DNA from: a virus
Virus record (IMG/VR): IMGVR_UViG_3300038701_000613
Span: 1 to 33,441 of that record
Direction: 5' to 3' (one strand)
DNA length: 33,441 nucleotides
Each line of letters opens with the position of its first letter. The first letter of the stretch is position 1. Below are positions 16,212-22,766 of the stretch, in pieces. A program made the position numbers and the translations under genes. The notes below the pieces were generated by a model that worked only from the letters and a program-made list of their open reading frames with translations, was not told where the DNA came from and ran no database searches.

Positions 16212-16605
16212 CGCTTTCTTTTTCGCTTTCCGCCCAATTTATAATTGGTATGCCCTTATCTTTACCGCTTACATTTAAATCAACATCTTTTAAATCCCTT
16301 TGACCTAGATGCTGCTTACCTAACCATATTAACATAGTAGCATTCCTATCCTTAATAGCCGTATTTAACTGCGCTTCACTAAGTTTCATTTTCATATTAC
16401 TCAGTCCATTTTTATAGGCACGACAAAACTCTGTCATTGTTTCTGGCTTATCATGGTCGTATTCCATGTATCTATCTATTGTTCTTGTGCTCACTTGGAA
16501 ATACTCCGCCATCGTTTCGTATGTAGCTTTAAAATAGCCCATTAACTTTACTTGATCTAGGTCAACGTTTTCTAGTGCTTTTGGTCTACCGCCTTTATTA
16601 GCCAT
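16201..16605 (-). CDS. Candidate terminase small subunit, HTH protein (134 aa)
   Basis: The N-terminus GGRPKAL leads into a helix-turn-helix at about residues 25-55 (TYETMAEYFQVSTRTIDRYME). A helical segment follows, ending in MLIWLGKQHLGQRD. Both the opening GRPK and the closing LGQRD pattern are seen in small terminase and related phage HTH proteins, which recognise packaging sites. It overlaps the phosphoesterase gene. The large subunit lies downstream on the same strand, separated by phosphoesterase, cassette-like and ATP-grasp-like genes. It could instead be a regulatory HTH protein. Confidence 0.65.
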   Translation of the reverse strand: MANKGGRPKALENVDLDQVKLMGYFKATYETMAEYFQVSTRTIDRYMEYDHDKPETMTEFCRAYKNGLSNMKMKLSEAQLNTAIKDRNATMLIWLGKQHLGQRDLKDVDLNVSGKDKGIPIINWAESEKESDEK

Positions 16606-16658
16606 ATTTATTGCTTTTTCATAAATATAAAAAAAATCTATTAGTAAGTTTTAGGAAC

Positions 16659-16696
16659 AAAAAAATAGGGCAACCGCTTTCAACTGGCTACCCTAT
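16659..16696 (-). terminator. Rho-independent terminator after the ParB-like gene
   Basis: On the - strand ATAGGGTAGCC pairs with GGTTGCCCTAT across a 10-base loop, with a T run after it. It ends the upstream transcript and separates the accessory block from the terminase block. Confidence 0.78.
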
Positions 16697-16731
16697 CCGT
16701 ATCTATGATATGACAAGCAGGAGCAAATATA

Positions 16732-17232
16732 TTACTTTAGTTTGAAAAGTATATTATTTTCCTCCAATAGTTTTTCTATTTCTTCTTGTTCTTTTCTATC
16801 GGTTGGCGTTATTACTATTTTCTTTACCTTTTCTATTACACTTTGTTCTTCGGGCTCTTGTCCAAATATCTCTTCTGGAGTAAAACCCCATTCGATACAT
16901 TGTAACGGGTCGAAGTGATTGGCTAGTAAATCCATGTCAAAATGACCTGTATTCTTGTTAAGCCTAATATTCAATTCCTTCTCTTCTTCTATGGTTTTAT
17001 CTACATAAACAACTGGAACTTTATCATACCCTAGATCCTTGCAGACGTCCAGCCTCCTGTGGCCTCCTATAATAACATTAAATCTTTCTTTGTTGCTATT
17101 CACTACAATAGGCTCAACTATTCCAAACTTATAAATACTAAACATGATTTGTTGGTATTCGTCTTTAGTGCATCCTCTAGGGTTGTACTCTGCATCTTTT
17201 AATGAGGTAACCTCTATCATTTTAATTTGCAT
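16732..17232 (-). CDS. ParB/Srx-fold protein (166 aa)
   Basis: The N-terminal 90 residues fit the ParB N-terminal fold: MIEVTSLKDAEYNPR with NPR at 17-19, a helix, then IVEPIVVNSN and IIGGHRRLDVCKDLGY with GGHRR at 56-60. The last is the counterpart of the GERRxxA CTP/phosphate-binding motif. The C-terminal half is acidic and helical, without the ParB DNA-binding HTH. Such single-domain phage proteins are often found with terminase or methylase genes, and some have nuclease or ATPase activity. The exact role here is unknown. Confidence 0.75.
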   Translation of the reverse strand: MQIKMIEVTSLKDAEYNPRGCTKDEYQQIMFSIYKFGIVEPIVVNSNKERFNVIIGGHRRLDVCKDLGYDKVPVVYVDKTIEEEKELNIRLNKNTGHFDMDLLANHFDPLQCIEWGFTPEEIFGQEPEEQSVIEKVKKIVITPTDRKEQEEIEKLLEENNILFKLK

Positions 17233-17265
17233 GATTAATCTGTTTTAGGATGTATTTTTTTGGTT

Positions 17266-17568
17266 TTATATCGGATAATAAGTTAAATCAAACGCAAAGA
17301 ATATTTCCCCTATCTTTTTATCTCTTTGCCAAACTTCTTTAACTATTTTACCTGCTTGGTTAGATTGCTTAATGTATATTCCTCTCCATTTTAGTTTCCC
17401 AATAGTTACTTCATCTTTTATTTTGGGTATAGCGTGTTCTTTAACTATTGATAACAACTTTCTGTTTTCATATTCTTCCTGCGACATGGCAATTTGATTA
17501 ATTGACTCTTGTAAAACATCAATTTCAAATTCTGGATAACCTGTAATAGTTATTTTTTTCGGTTTCAT
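17266..17568 (-). CDS. Hypothetical protein (100 aa)
   Basis: This small basic protein starts with a beta pair (KKITITGYPEFEIDVL), has a helix near residues 20-50, and a C-terminal beta region (KLKWRGIYIKQ, GEIFFAFDLTYY). It lies in a run of leftward small genes with short gaps. No family or catalytic motif is seen. Confidence 0.5.
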   Translation of the reverse strand: MKPKKITITGYPEFEIDVLQESINQIAMSQEEYENRKLLSIVKEHAIPKIKDEVTIGKLKWRGIYIKQSNQAGKIVKEVWQRDKKIGEIFFAFDLTYYPI

Positions 17569-17575
17569 ATTCTAT

Positions 17576-17974
17576 CTAATTTTTCAAATTAAACTTCATT
17601 GCATATGATAATAAAGGTGTTAAATCCAAGCCTCTCTCTTCTGCTTCTTGGAGGGTTATGACGCTAAAAAGTCCATTATCCTCTTGAAATTCAATGTCAT
17701 TACCAAAACAAATAGTCAACTCTACAGACCCTGTTGTATGTTTTCTAACTATAAAATACGGAAACACGTCTTTCAAGTCTTGTTCTTTTCGTTCTTGGTA
17801 GGGTTGCCAGTCGTAGCAGCCTATTTCCCAAGTAAAATAATTCCCTTTTTCATCAACACCCTCAAAATGTTTAATGCCGATACAAGTTATTTGTGCAAAC
17901 TCATTTTTATTCCATGCGTAAGACGTTATTTTATCCCCTACCTTAAACTTCTCGTTAAATTCTTCTGTTGTCAT
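17576..17974 (-). CDS. Hypothetical protein (132 aa)
   Basis: The N-terminus (FNEKFKVGDKITSYAW) resembles a small beta-barrel entry. The middle is aromatic (YFTWEIGCYDWQPYQ) and the C-terminus has a helix EAEERGLDLTPLLSYAMKF. It is soluble, with no signal peptide. It sits between the VRR-NUC and 100-aa genes on the same strand. Function is unknown. Confidence 0.5.
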   Translation of the reverse strand: MTTEEFNEKFKVGDKITSYAWNKNEFAQITCIGIKHFEGVDEKGNYFTWEIGCYDWQPYQERKEQDLKDVFPYFIVRKHTTGSVELTICFGNDIEFQEDNGLFSVITLQEAEERGLDLTPLLSYAMKFNLKN

Positions 17975-18014
17975 TTTATTTGTTTTTAGTGAAATTAATA
18001 TTATACTTTCATTT

Positions 18015-18389
18015 TTACAAGTAGAGTTTATCTATTGTTTTTTTAAAATCATCAAATGTGTATATTACTTCCGTGTAATATCCTACTTCGTCCAAGTCTT
18101 TAAGCCATTGTTTTTGCTCTTTGGTAGGGTAGTTTTTTTTACCACTTTCGTAAATTACTTTTAACTCTATTGCGCATCCATGATAATTTTTAGGCGGTGT
18201 AATTATAAACAAATCTGGAAATCCTTTAGTTCTTTTACCCCCTATGTAATTCATTTTCTTTTGCTCCCACATTGTGCGCTTACCTTCATTGGGCGAATGA
18301 ATCCATTTAAGCTTTGGATATGCTAGGAGCAGGTATTTAACGCAATTAGCTTGCAATATATCCTCTTTAGTGTAATATGATCTTTTCAT
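18015..18389 (-). CDS. VRR-NUC domain nuclease (124 aa)
   Basis: This is a compact PD-(D/E)XK nuclease of the VRR-NUC type. Gln13 lies in the first helix, HSPNEG is at 31-36, GFPDLFI has Asp59, and AIELKV has Glu75 and Lys77, giving the catalytic D-(E)xK set. The length is standard for the stand-alone phage form. It probably resolves branched DNA during replication or packaging. Its start overlaps the stop of the 54-aa zinc-binding-like gene by 4 bp. Confidence 0.87.
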   Translation of the reverse strand: MKRSYYTKEDILQANCVKYLLLAYPKLKWIHSPNEGKRTMWEQKKMNYIGGKRTKGFPDLFIITPPKNYHGCAIELKVIYESGKKNYPTKEQKQWLKDLDEVGYYTEVIYTFDDFKKTIDKLYL

Positions 18390-18550
18390 TTATGTTTTTG
18401 TTTTTCGTATTCGATGCAGGAACAAATGTAATCCCATTCACATACATTACACCTGCTGAACTCTACTTCTATCTCTTGACCACATTCAATACAGTTATTA
18501 GTTGTTTCTTTAGGGTCAAATATTAGCCGATATTGTCTAGGTGGTTCCAT
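18386..18550 (-). CDS. Small cysteine-rich, zinc-ribbon-like protein (54 aa)
   Basis: The frame from 18550 encodes CIEC at residues 20-23, CNVC at 34-37 and CSC at 43-45. Two CxxC pairs eleven residues apart are typical of a small zinc ribbon. The stop overlaps the ATG of the VRR-NUC gene as ATGA, so the two are probably translated together. It could help the nuclease bind DNA, but this is inferred only from coupling. Confidence 0.6.
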   Translation of the reverse strand: MEPPRQYRLIFDPKETTNNCIECGQEIEVEFSRCNVCEWDYICSCIEYEKQKHK

Positions 18551-18560
18551 ATTTAAGCCA

Positions 18561-18800
18561 TTAAAAAGGCAGGTTGCTTTCTTTAATACCTTTAACAGCC
18601 ATTAATTGACCGCCTATCTCTATTTTTCTATACTGGTTAGATGTTCTTATTCCTGTTGGTGTTTTGTTTTCCTTTCTAGCCATATTAGAAATAGTAAGAA
18701 TATCAATTTTGTTACTGCAAATATCGAGTATTGCCAATAACTGTTCTTGAGTTAGATTCTCATAATCCAGTATTTTCAGTATTTCCGTAAATTTCTCCAT
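18561..18800 (-). CDS. Hypothetical small helical protein (79 aa)
   Basis: The first 45 residues form leucine- and isoleucine-rich helices (EILKILDYENLTQEQLLAILD) and the remainder is polar with a TPTGIRTSNQYRKIEIGGQ segment. The start and leader (18798-18835) are nearly identical to those of the 51-aa gene at 14118. It stands at the downstream end of the 18.8-19.8 kb cassette array. No family is recognised. Confidence 0.55.
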   Translation of the reverse strand: MEKFTEILKILDYENLTQEQLLAILDICSNKIDILTISNMARKENKTPTGIRTSNQYRKIEIGGQLMAVKGIKESNLPF

Positions 18801-18835
18801 AGTAACAAAATTGATATGGTTATTACACGGTTGTT
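18798..18835 (-). repeat. 38-bp leader repeat, copy 2
   Basis: Thirty-seven of 38 bases match 14116-14153. It joins directly to the AAC end of the 75-aa gene cassette. The only mismatch is within the A/T run before the start codon. Confidence 0.85.
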
Positions 18836-18843
18836 ATGTGGCA

Positions 18844-19071
18844 TTACTTCCGTTTAGGTCGGTACTCTTTTATTATTTCAACAGGCTTATATTCGTATTC
18901 GGTTTTCAGAAAACCTGCTGTGATTATACTTATACGTTCGTCTGTACTTGCAAGTTCATTTACTCGGTTGTGCATTTCTTGTTCAGCATTTTCTTCAAAA
19001 AATTCCACTTGAGTACCACCACCACAATCTGGATAATCGTCAATTTCGTACACTAAAATATATTTTGCCAT
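18844..19071 (-). CDS. Cassette-type hypothetical protein (75 aa)
   Basis: The ATG at 19071 is preferred over a GTG further upstream, because the GTG lies inside the cassette boundary repeat. The protein has a short strand (KYILVYEID), an acidic middle and a C-terminal region rich in K, E, Y and P. The gene is enclosed by a perfect 10-bp inverted repeat: GTTATGTGGC at 18833-18842 and GCCACATAAC at 19082-19091. Such complementarity between the two ends is expected of an integrated integron cassette. Function is unknown. Confidence 0.6.
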   Translation of the reverse strand: MAKYILVYEIDDYPDCGGGTQVEFFEENAEQEMHNRVNELASTDERISIITAGFLKTEYEYKPVEIIKEYRPKRK

Positions 19072-19084
19072 AATTAAAAACGCC

Positions 19085-19215
19085 ACATAACACTGTACAT
19101 AGCAAATAGCCGTGTTCGTGGACTTTTTGAAACTATTTGCCTGTTATTAAATTTGTTTACTTTTTTCATTGTCTGTGCTTAATCTCGGCTACTTGCCATA
19201 TACTCAACGTTAGCC
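19085..19215 (-). other. attC-like recombination site, 131 bp
   Basis: Read on the - strand it opens with GGCTAAC, overlapping the stop of the 73-aa gene, and closes with GTTATGT. The internal arms at 19187-19203 and 19095-19111 are 17 bases each with 14 matching, giving a long imperfect stem. About 75 bases form the loop. Order, size and imperfect pairing match attC sites of integron cassettes, although the boxes do not fit RYYYAAC/GTTRRRY at every base. Confidence 0.6.
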
Positions 19216-19431
19216 ACAATTAATTTCTTTTAGGGTTTCATACACATTCATAAAGTTAATATCTCTTAATTGGCACTCTGGATAATTATATTTTAGTTGC
19301 TCAATAAAAGAAATCAACAGTTCCCCATTTGGGTGGCTAACAATAAATAAGCGGAATATAGCTTCTACACTATCTATTTCTTTTCCGTTTTCTTTGTAGT
19401 CTTGTAATATATTCATCAGTTCATCTTCCAT
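19210..19431 (-). CDS. Cassette-type hypothetical protein (73 aa)
   Basis: This small acidic helical protein (ELMNILQDYKENGKEIDSVE, later LLISFIEQLKYNYPE) has a leucine and isoleucine spacing that suggests a compact helical bundle. The stop codon lies inside the GGCTAAC box of the following attC-like site. Upstream, only 33 bases separate it from the preceding gene, and no complete attC is present there. It resembles small immunity-type proteins in size and charge, but no family is recognised. Confidence 0.55.
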   Translation of the reverse strand: MEDELMNILQDYKENGKEIDSVEAIFRLFIVSHPNGELLISFIEQLKYNYPECQLRDINFMNVYETLKEINCG

Positions 19432-19464
19432 AATACTCCGTTTATTAGTTTTCGTTGTGTGCCA

Positions 19465-19668
19465 TTAGTCCAGCACCTCAATAATCAATTTTGCTTTAAA
19501 TCGTTTCTTGCTTACAATCTTATCATCAGCACCAAATAACTTTTGCATACTGTCAGCATCTTCGTTCTTAACAGTTTCAAACATATTTTCAAGCCCTTGC
19601 ATAAGTTCTCGCATAAGCAAAAGTTTATTAGCCTGTTGTCCTTTTTGTATTTCAATTTCGTTTGTCAT
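19465..19668 (-). CDS. Cassette-type hypothetical helical protein (67 aa)
   Basis: The ATG at 19668 is preferred to the one at 19695, which lies in the boundary repeat and would add nine residues encoded by it. The protein is predicted helical, with LLLMRELMQGLENMFETVKN and a basic C-terminus KKRFKAKLIIEVLD. A perfect 10-bp inverted repeat encloses it: GTTGTGTGCC at 19454-19463 and GGCACACAAC at 19684-19693. Function is unknown. Confidence 0.6.
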   Translation of the reverse strand: MTNEIEIQKGQQANKLLLMRELMQGLENMFETVKNEDADSMQKLFGADDKIVSKKRFKAKLIIEVLD

Positions 19669-19686
19669 CTTTCTAAAATTAACGGC

Positions 19687-19782
19687 ACACAACATTGTAT
19701 ATAGTTAATGCACCAAGTTACGTTAGTGCTTAATTTAAGGTTTGTTGGTAGGCGCACTAACCATATACCTACCGTTGTAAAA
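19687..19782 (-). other. attC-like recombination site, 96 bp
   Basis: On the - strand it runs from TTTTACAAC to GTTGTGT. The arms GTATATGGTTAGTGCGCC and GGTGCATTAACTATATAC pair at 15 of 18 positions around a loop of about 36 bases. An additional GTTAGTGC/GCACTAAC pair and a GGTAGG/CCTACC pair lie within. This imperfect long hairpin between GTT/AAC boxes is the layout of attC. Confidence 0.6.
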
Positions 19783-19802
19783 CATTAAAACGATTTTACA
19801 AC
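19774..19802. repeat. 29-bp palindromic element, deletion form of the 14151-14251 element
   Basis: It consists of GTTGTAAAA, an 11-base spacer and TTTTACAAC. The ends and the outside flank toward 19820 match the 14.15-kb copy, which also has TTTTACAACAAAG followed by A/T-rich sequence. The 72-base hairpin interior is missing here. Confidence 0.7.
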
Positions 19803-19823
19803 AAAGGCTATAAATAATAAGGC

Positions 19824-20012
19824 TTAGGTTCGTGGTTCATTAGGCAAAGCCATCCACCAAGTTTCGTTCTCATTACTGTATTTAATCATTTTTGTGTCAA
19901 GTATGCTTATTGCCATACTCGATTGGCTTTCATTCATTATCCTGTAAACCAATATCTTTTCTCCATCAATTTCACAAGATGGCTTTCTGTCTTTTAATTT
20001 AATCCATTTCAT
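19824..20012 (-). CDS. Hypothetical protein, possible cassette gene (62 aa)
   Basis: This is a short protein with an N-terminal MKWIKLKDRKPSCEIDGEKI strand-loop and a C-terminal ETWWMALPNEP segment. The DRKP...G.KILVYRI pattern followed by WWMALP resembles the DUF551 type found in phages and accessory DNA, in which 'W..LP' closes the domain. That match is from memory and tentative. It is followed by the 29-bp palindromic element. Confidence 0.5.
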   Translation of the reverse strand: MKWIKLKDRKPSCEIDGEKILVYRIMNESQSSMAISILDTKMIKYSNENETWWMALPNEPRT

Positions 20013-20071
20013 AATTCAAAGTTTTGTGTTTCAAATCGCCTTACTATTCATAGCCAAACCGTTGTAGGTAA

Positions 20072-20344
20072 TTAAAGTGCCTTAACATAATCACCACATC
20101 TTAGGCATTTCTTCATAGCATAACCCTGTAAAGTACCTGCATTCATATATTGATGATGGCACTTTAACTGTTCGCTTCGCCCTACAACATTGTATAACTT
20201 TAATTGCTCTGTATGATATTCTTCAGCAATCATAACCATAGTGTCGGTGTAGTTATCTACAATGTCATTATCGTCTCTGCATTCATCAGGTAAAATATAC
20301 TTTACCATTTCACGCATATTGTCTATTAATCCTTGTTTTGTCAT
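20072..20344 (-). CDS. Hypothetical protein with C-terminal zinc-knuckle-like motif (90 aa)
   Basis: The first 60 residues are helical and acidic (DNMREMVKYILPDECRDDND). The end has H67-H68 and C81-L-R-C84 in KKCLRCGDYVKAL, a possible one-sided zinc site with Cys80. The stop is followed by CTACAACGGTTTGGCTATG, which resembles the start of Bacteroidetes intergenic cassette sequences, but no complete attC is seen. Function is unknown. Confidence 0.5.
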   Translation of the reverse strand: MTKQGLIDNMREMVKYILPDECRDDNDIVDNYTDTMVMIAEEYHTEQLKLYNVVGRSEQLKCHHQYMNAGTLQGYAMKKCLRCGDYVKAL

Positions 20345-20376
20345 AATTTATCGCAACTAAAAGTTATATTATTTCG

Positions 20377-20520
20377 TTAATCAATAACAAACCACCTACC
20401 GTCAATTCTTACCGATTTAACCTTTTTTTCTTTAACCCAGTTTTGAACTGCCGTAACAGTTACGCCTTTCTCCTTTGAATAAGTCTTAAAGGTTTTTAGT
20501 TTATCCGTATCTACTTTCAT
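20377..20520 (-). CDS. Small excisionase-like HTH protein (47 aa)
   Basis: The frame from 20520 encodes a basic protein: TFKTYSKEKGVTVTAVQNWVKEKKVKSVRIDGRWFVID. The pattern of helix, turn, TAVQNWVK recognition helix and a two-strand wing with a terminal WFVID is that of MerR/excisionase-type DNA-binding proteins. It resembles the 44-aa protein at 22631 in plan. It may regulate the leftward early genes. Confidence 0.65.
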   Translation of the reverse strand: MKVDTDKLKTFKTYSKEKGVTVTAVQNWVKEKKVKSVRIDGRWFVID

Positions 20521-20523
20521 GTT

Positions 20524-20709
20524 CTAGTTTTTAAATATTAATTTTCTAAGCGCTTCGACTTTTTGCCTACCCTTATTAGTATGCCCGTGCTTGTTGTTAA
20601 ACCGTTCAAGGATATTAGCACAAGTTTTGTGCTGCTTATAACCTCTTGCTGAGTTGATAACCCTGTAACACCATGCGAAGTCCTTTGATAATTCTGTTAT
20701 TTGATTCAT
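20524..20709 (-). CDS. Hypothetical basic helical protein (61 aa)
   Basis: It is a short basic protein with three probable helices (ITELSKDFAWCYRVIN, TCANILERFNN, KVEALRKLIF). It lies three bases upstream of the excisionase-like gene on the same strand. The charge suggests nucleic acid binding. No family is recognised. Confidence 0.5.
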   Translation of the reverse strand: MNQITELSKDFAWCYRVINSARGYKQHKTCANILERFNNKHGHTNKGRQKVEALRKLIFKN

Positions 20710-20713
20710 AGCT

Positions 20714-20851
20714 TTAATTTGCGTGAGTAATTTTGTCTAAAAAAAAGTCAATGGAGCAGGCGTATGTATAACAATACCCTTCATAATTAGTAGAGTGCAT
20801 AAATACACCGCCCTCCAACATTGTCCAGTCGCTTAATTCCTCTGGTTTCAT
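20714..20851 (-). CDS. Hypothetical small protein (45 aa)
   Basis: The ATG overlaps the stop of the exonuclease gene (ATGA at 20848-20851), which supports translation by coupling. The product is neutral, rich in Y, T and C, with EGYCYTYACSIDFFLDKI at its end. No family is recognised. Confidence 0.5.
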   Translation of the reverse strand: MKPEELSDWTMLEGGVFMHSTNYEGYCYTYACSIDFFLDKITHAN

Positions 20852-21675
20852 AGTTTATTAAGATAGTAATTTGGCAGGTCTAGTACAATACTTTGACCGC
20901 TTGCCTTATCCATGTAGCCTTTAGATTCTTTAAAAAGTTCATTTTGCTTAATTTCATTGAGCTTATCAATAACCTTTGACCACAAAGCGTCTATTGTTTC
21001 ACTATCGTAAGGCTCAAGGATTATACTATTATAACCTTTCTGCTTCTCACTTGCCAAATAATAGTATTTACTAACTGGCTTATTAAAATGATGCTCACAC
21101 GCCTTTATCTGCGTTACCGCTTGAATAGGATAATTAAGGTTAACGCAATCACGTAAAAAGTCATTGGGGTTTGCACTTCTACAAGTCTTAATGTCTAGCA
21201 CTATTAAACTATCCCCTGTATCAAATACAACATCTGGAAGGCTTTTTAATTTTGTTCCCGTAATTGGTTCAGTCCAAAATATAGGCGGCTCAAAAAAATG
21301 ATCGTACGCTTCTAACATATCTAGCCAAGCGGTTTGATTTTTTGCATTATCAACCATTATTAAAACCTCTTCCATTTCCTCAGCGGTTAACTGTATCTTA
21401 TCTTTATTAGCATCTAATACTTCCGCTTTCCATTCTTTATTAAGCTTGCTAGCAAATGATTTTGTAGGCTCTGGTCTTTGACTTTCGTCAAATACAAAAA
21501 TATCGTTTTCATTTTGTCCTGTTAAAACGTTTTCAAATGCGTTTCCTATTTCAAAGGCTTGTTTACGATCTCTACTTGGAGCGTATTCAAAATAATGCTT
21601 TAATGATTTAAACGCTTCTTTTAGCCTTGATGCGCTAATATGTTCTTTTTCTTGGTGGTACTCTTGTTTTGTCAT
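20848..21675 (-). CDS. RecE-like PD-(D/E)XK exonuclease (275 aa)
   Basis: The N-terminus has the ISASRLKEAFKS start and a GNAFENVL segment (residues 44-51), found in phage exonucleases of the RecE/DUF3799 type. The catalytic region is PDVV with Asp148 and LDIKT with Asp161 and Lys163; Gln185 and Tyr182 in the following helix complete motif IV. The C-terminus is helical. With the ERF protein encoded upstream it forms a two-component recombination system: 5'-end resection and strand annealing. A terminator lies between this gene and the 76-aa gene upstream. Confidence 0.82.
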   Translation of the reverse strand: MTKQEYHQEKEHISASRLKEAFKSLKHYFEYAPSRDRKQAFEIGNAFENVLTGQNENDIFVFDESQRPEPTKSFASKLNKEWKAEVLDANKDKIQLTAEEMEEVLIMVDNAKNQTAWLDMLEAYDHFFEPPIFWTEPITGTKLKSLPDVVFDTGDSLIVLDIKTCRSANPNDFLRDCVNLNYPIQAVTQIKACEHHFNKPVSKYYYLASEKQKGYNSIILEPYDSETIDALWSKVIDKLNEIKQNELFKESKGYMDKASGQSIVLDLPNYYLNKL

Positions 21676-21697
21676 AATGTTTGTTTTTTTGCTAATT

Positions 21698-21724
21698 TAA
21701 AAAAAGGGGCGAATCAACACCCCT
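21698..21724 (-). terminator. Rho-independent terminator before the exonuclease gene
   Basis: On the - strand AGGGG pairs with CCCCT around a 10-base loop and is followed by seven T. It lies between the 76-aa gene and the exonuclease gene, so it may set their relative expression. Confidence 0.72.
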
Positions 21725-21730
21725 AGTCAA

Positions 21731-21961
21731 TTAAGGGTTAAAGGGATTATCGTTTTTAGGCTTCCAATCATCAACCTTAACAAATGGCTTACCATCTTTG
21801 CTAATATTAACGTCTAAGTTTACCCAGTCGCCCTGCTCATTTTGTAGCCATTCTATTAATTCCTGCTTTTTAATTGAAATTTTACCTAACACCCATTCTG
21901 GAGCATTGGCATTTTTCTCTTTAAAAAATAATCCTTTCGGGAATCTGTTTTCTGTACTCAT
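21731..21961 (-). CDS. Small protein of the recombination module (76 aa)
   Basis: The composition is K, N and W-rich with a WVLGKISIKKQELIEWLQ segment and a C-terminal KVDDWKPKNDNPF tail. An acidic or F-ending disordered tail is common in ssDNA-binding proteins and their partners. The protein lies six bases beyond the ERF gene. Its role may be to assist recombination; no family is recognised with certainty. Confidence 0.55.
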   Translation of the reverse strand: MSTENRFPKGLFFKEKNANAPEWVLGKISIKKQELIEWLQNEQGDWVNLDVNISKDGKPFVKVDDWKPKNDNPFNP

Positions 21962-21967
21962 ATCTAT

Positions 21968-22525
21968 TTATTTAGTTGTTAAATCGTTTAATCTTTTTGT
22001 TAATTCCTTTCTGAATTGCTCAGTCATTTTAAAATTATCTAAAACCTTCTTAATGTCATTTGCGGTAAAATCTTTCATGGCCTTTTCCCATTGCTGGTAA
22101 GTAAGCGTACTTTTATTTTCATTCGATGCAGGTTTTTTAACTGGTTGCGATTTGGTCTGAGTTCCAGAAGCATCATTATCAACGTCGGTTACTATCCCTA
22201 GCATACTAGATAAAGCATATCTACGGTAGTAAGTAAAAGAAGAGCCAGCAACTTGAAATTCATTCATGCCTTTTAATGTTACGTTTATTGGAATTTCTGT
22301 AACACTATCTAACACCTCTCCAGATTCAATATGAAATAACATTGTTTTAATTGTGCTACCTGTAAGTAATTGGGTAAATCCTAAGCCGTGCTTTTTTAAT
22401 AGTGGGTTAATTACCTCAAAAATTTCTGGCAGACTAGCATAAGAGTAGCCATAACCTTTAGTGCCTTTGTGAACAACAGGACATTCTTGTTGAAAACCTG
22501 CTAATGCTTTGAATAGATTCTTCAT
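21968..22525 (-). CDS. erf: ERF-family single-strand annealing protein (185 aa)
   Basis: The ERF core is clear: YGYSYASLPEIFEVINPLLKKHGL near residues 25-48, then SSFTYYRRYALSSMLGIVTD near 95-114 and DNDAS. A flexible linker rich in S, K, P and T follows, then a helical C-terminal domain (residues 135-185) that would recruit partners. It is the first leftward gene of the genome, directly behind a promoter-like sequence. It anneals single strands in phage recombination, and a RecE-like exonuclease gene is downstream. Confidence 0.9.
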   Translation of the reverse strand: MKNLFKALAGFQQECPVVHKGTKGYGYSYASLPEIFEVINPLLKKHGLGFTQLLTGSTIKTMLFHIESGEVLDSVTEIPINVTLKGMNEFQVAGSSFTYYRRYALSSMLGIVTDVDNDASGTQTKSQPVKKPASNENKSTLTYQQWEKAMKDFTANDIKKVLDNFKMTEQFRKELTKRLNDLTTK

Positions 22526-22538
22526 AATGTTTTTTTTG

Positions 22539-22569
22539 CTAAGCTAATACATTAGTTTTAATCCTACAA
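22539..22569 (-). promoter_or_regulatory. Leftward early promoter candidate
   Basis: On the - strand TTG (22569-22567), 20 bases, then TAGCTTAG (22546-22539). This fits TTG-N17-23-TAnnTTTG with one mismatch and is 14 bp upstream of the ERF start. Confidence 0.5.
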
Positions 22570-22574
22570 GTTTT

Positions 22575-22614
22575 TAGTTGAATTTTTTAAATTGAATATT
22601 TTCAACTACATTTG
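22575..22614 (+). promoter_or_regulatory. Rightward early promoter -7 box with overlapping operator-like inverted repeat
   Basis: TAGTTGAA at 22575-22582 and TTCAACTA at 22601-22608 form a perfect 8-bp inverted repeat, 26 bp centre to centre. The right arm overlaps TACATTTG at 22607-22614, an exact TAnnTTTG box. The TTG candidates are poorly spaced (12 or 26 bp), so the promoter may be weak or activator-dependent. The next ATG is at 22631. Confidence 0.5.
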
Positions 22615-22630
22615 AAGAAAAATTTAAATT

Positions 22631-22765
22631 ATGGAAGGTTATATTACAGTAAAGCAGTACGCTAAAAAAGAAAACGTATCGCTTCAAAATGTGTACACCA
22701 AAATAATGCGTGGCACTATCGAATACGTAAAAATTGGAAATACTTACTTAATTAAAAATAAATAA
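22631..22765 (+). CDS. Small excisionase-like HTH protein (44 aa)
   Basis: This first gene of the rightward block has YITVKQYAKKENVSLQNVYTK as helix-turn-helix, then a wing of IEYVKIGNTYLIKNK. The plan is that of MerR/Xis-type proteins. It begins 17 bp after the TACATTTG box and ends one base before the replication gene. It could bind the inverted repeat just upstream and control both directions. This regulatory role is inferred. Confidence 0.65.
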   Translation: MEGYITVKQYAKKENVSLQNVYTKIMRGTIEYVKIGNTYLIKNK

Positions 22766-22766
22766 C

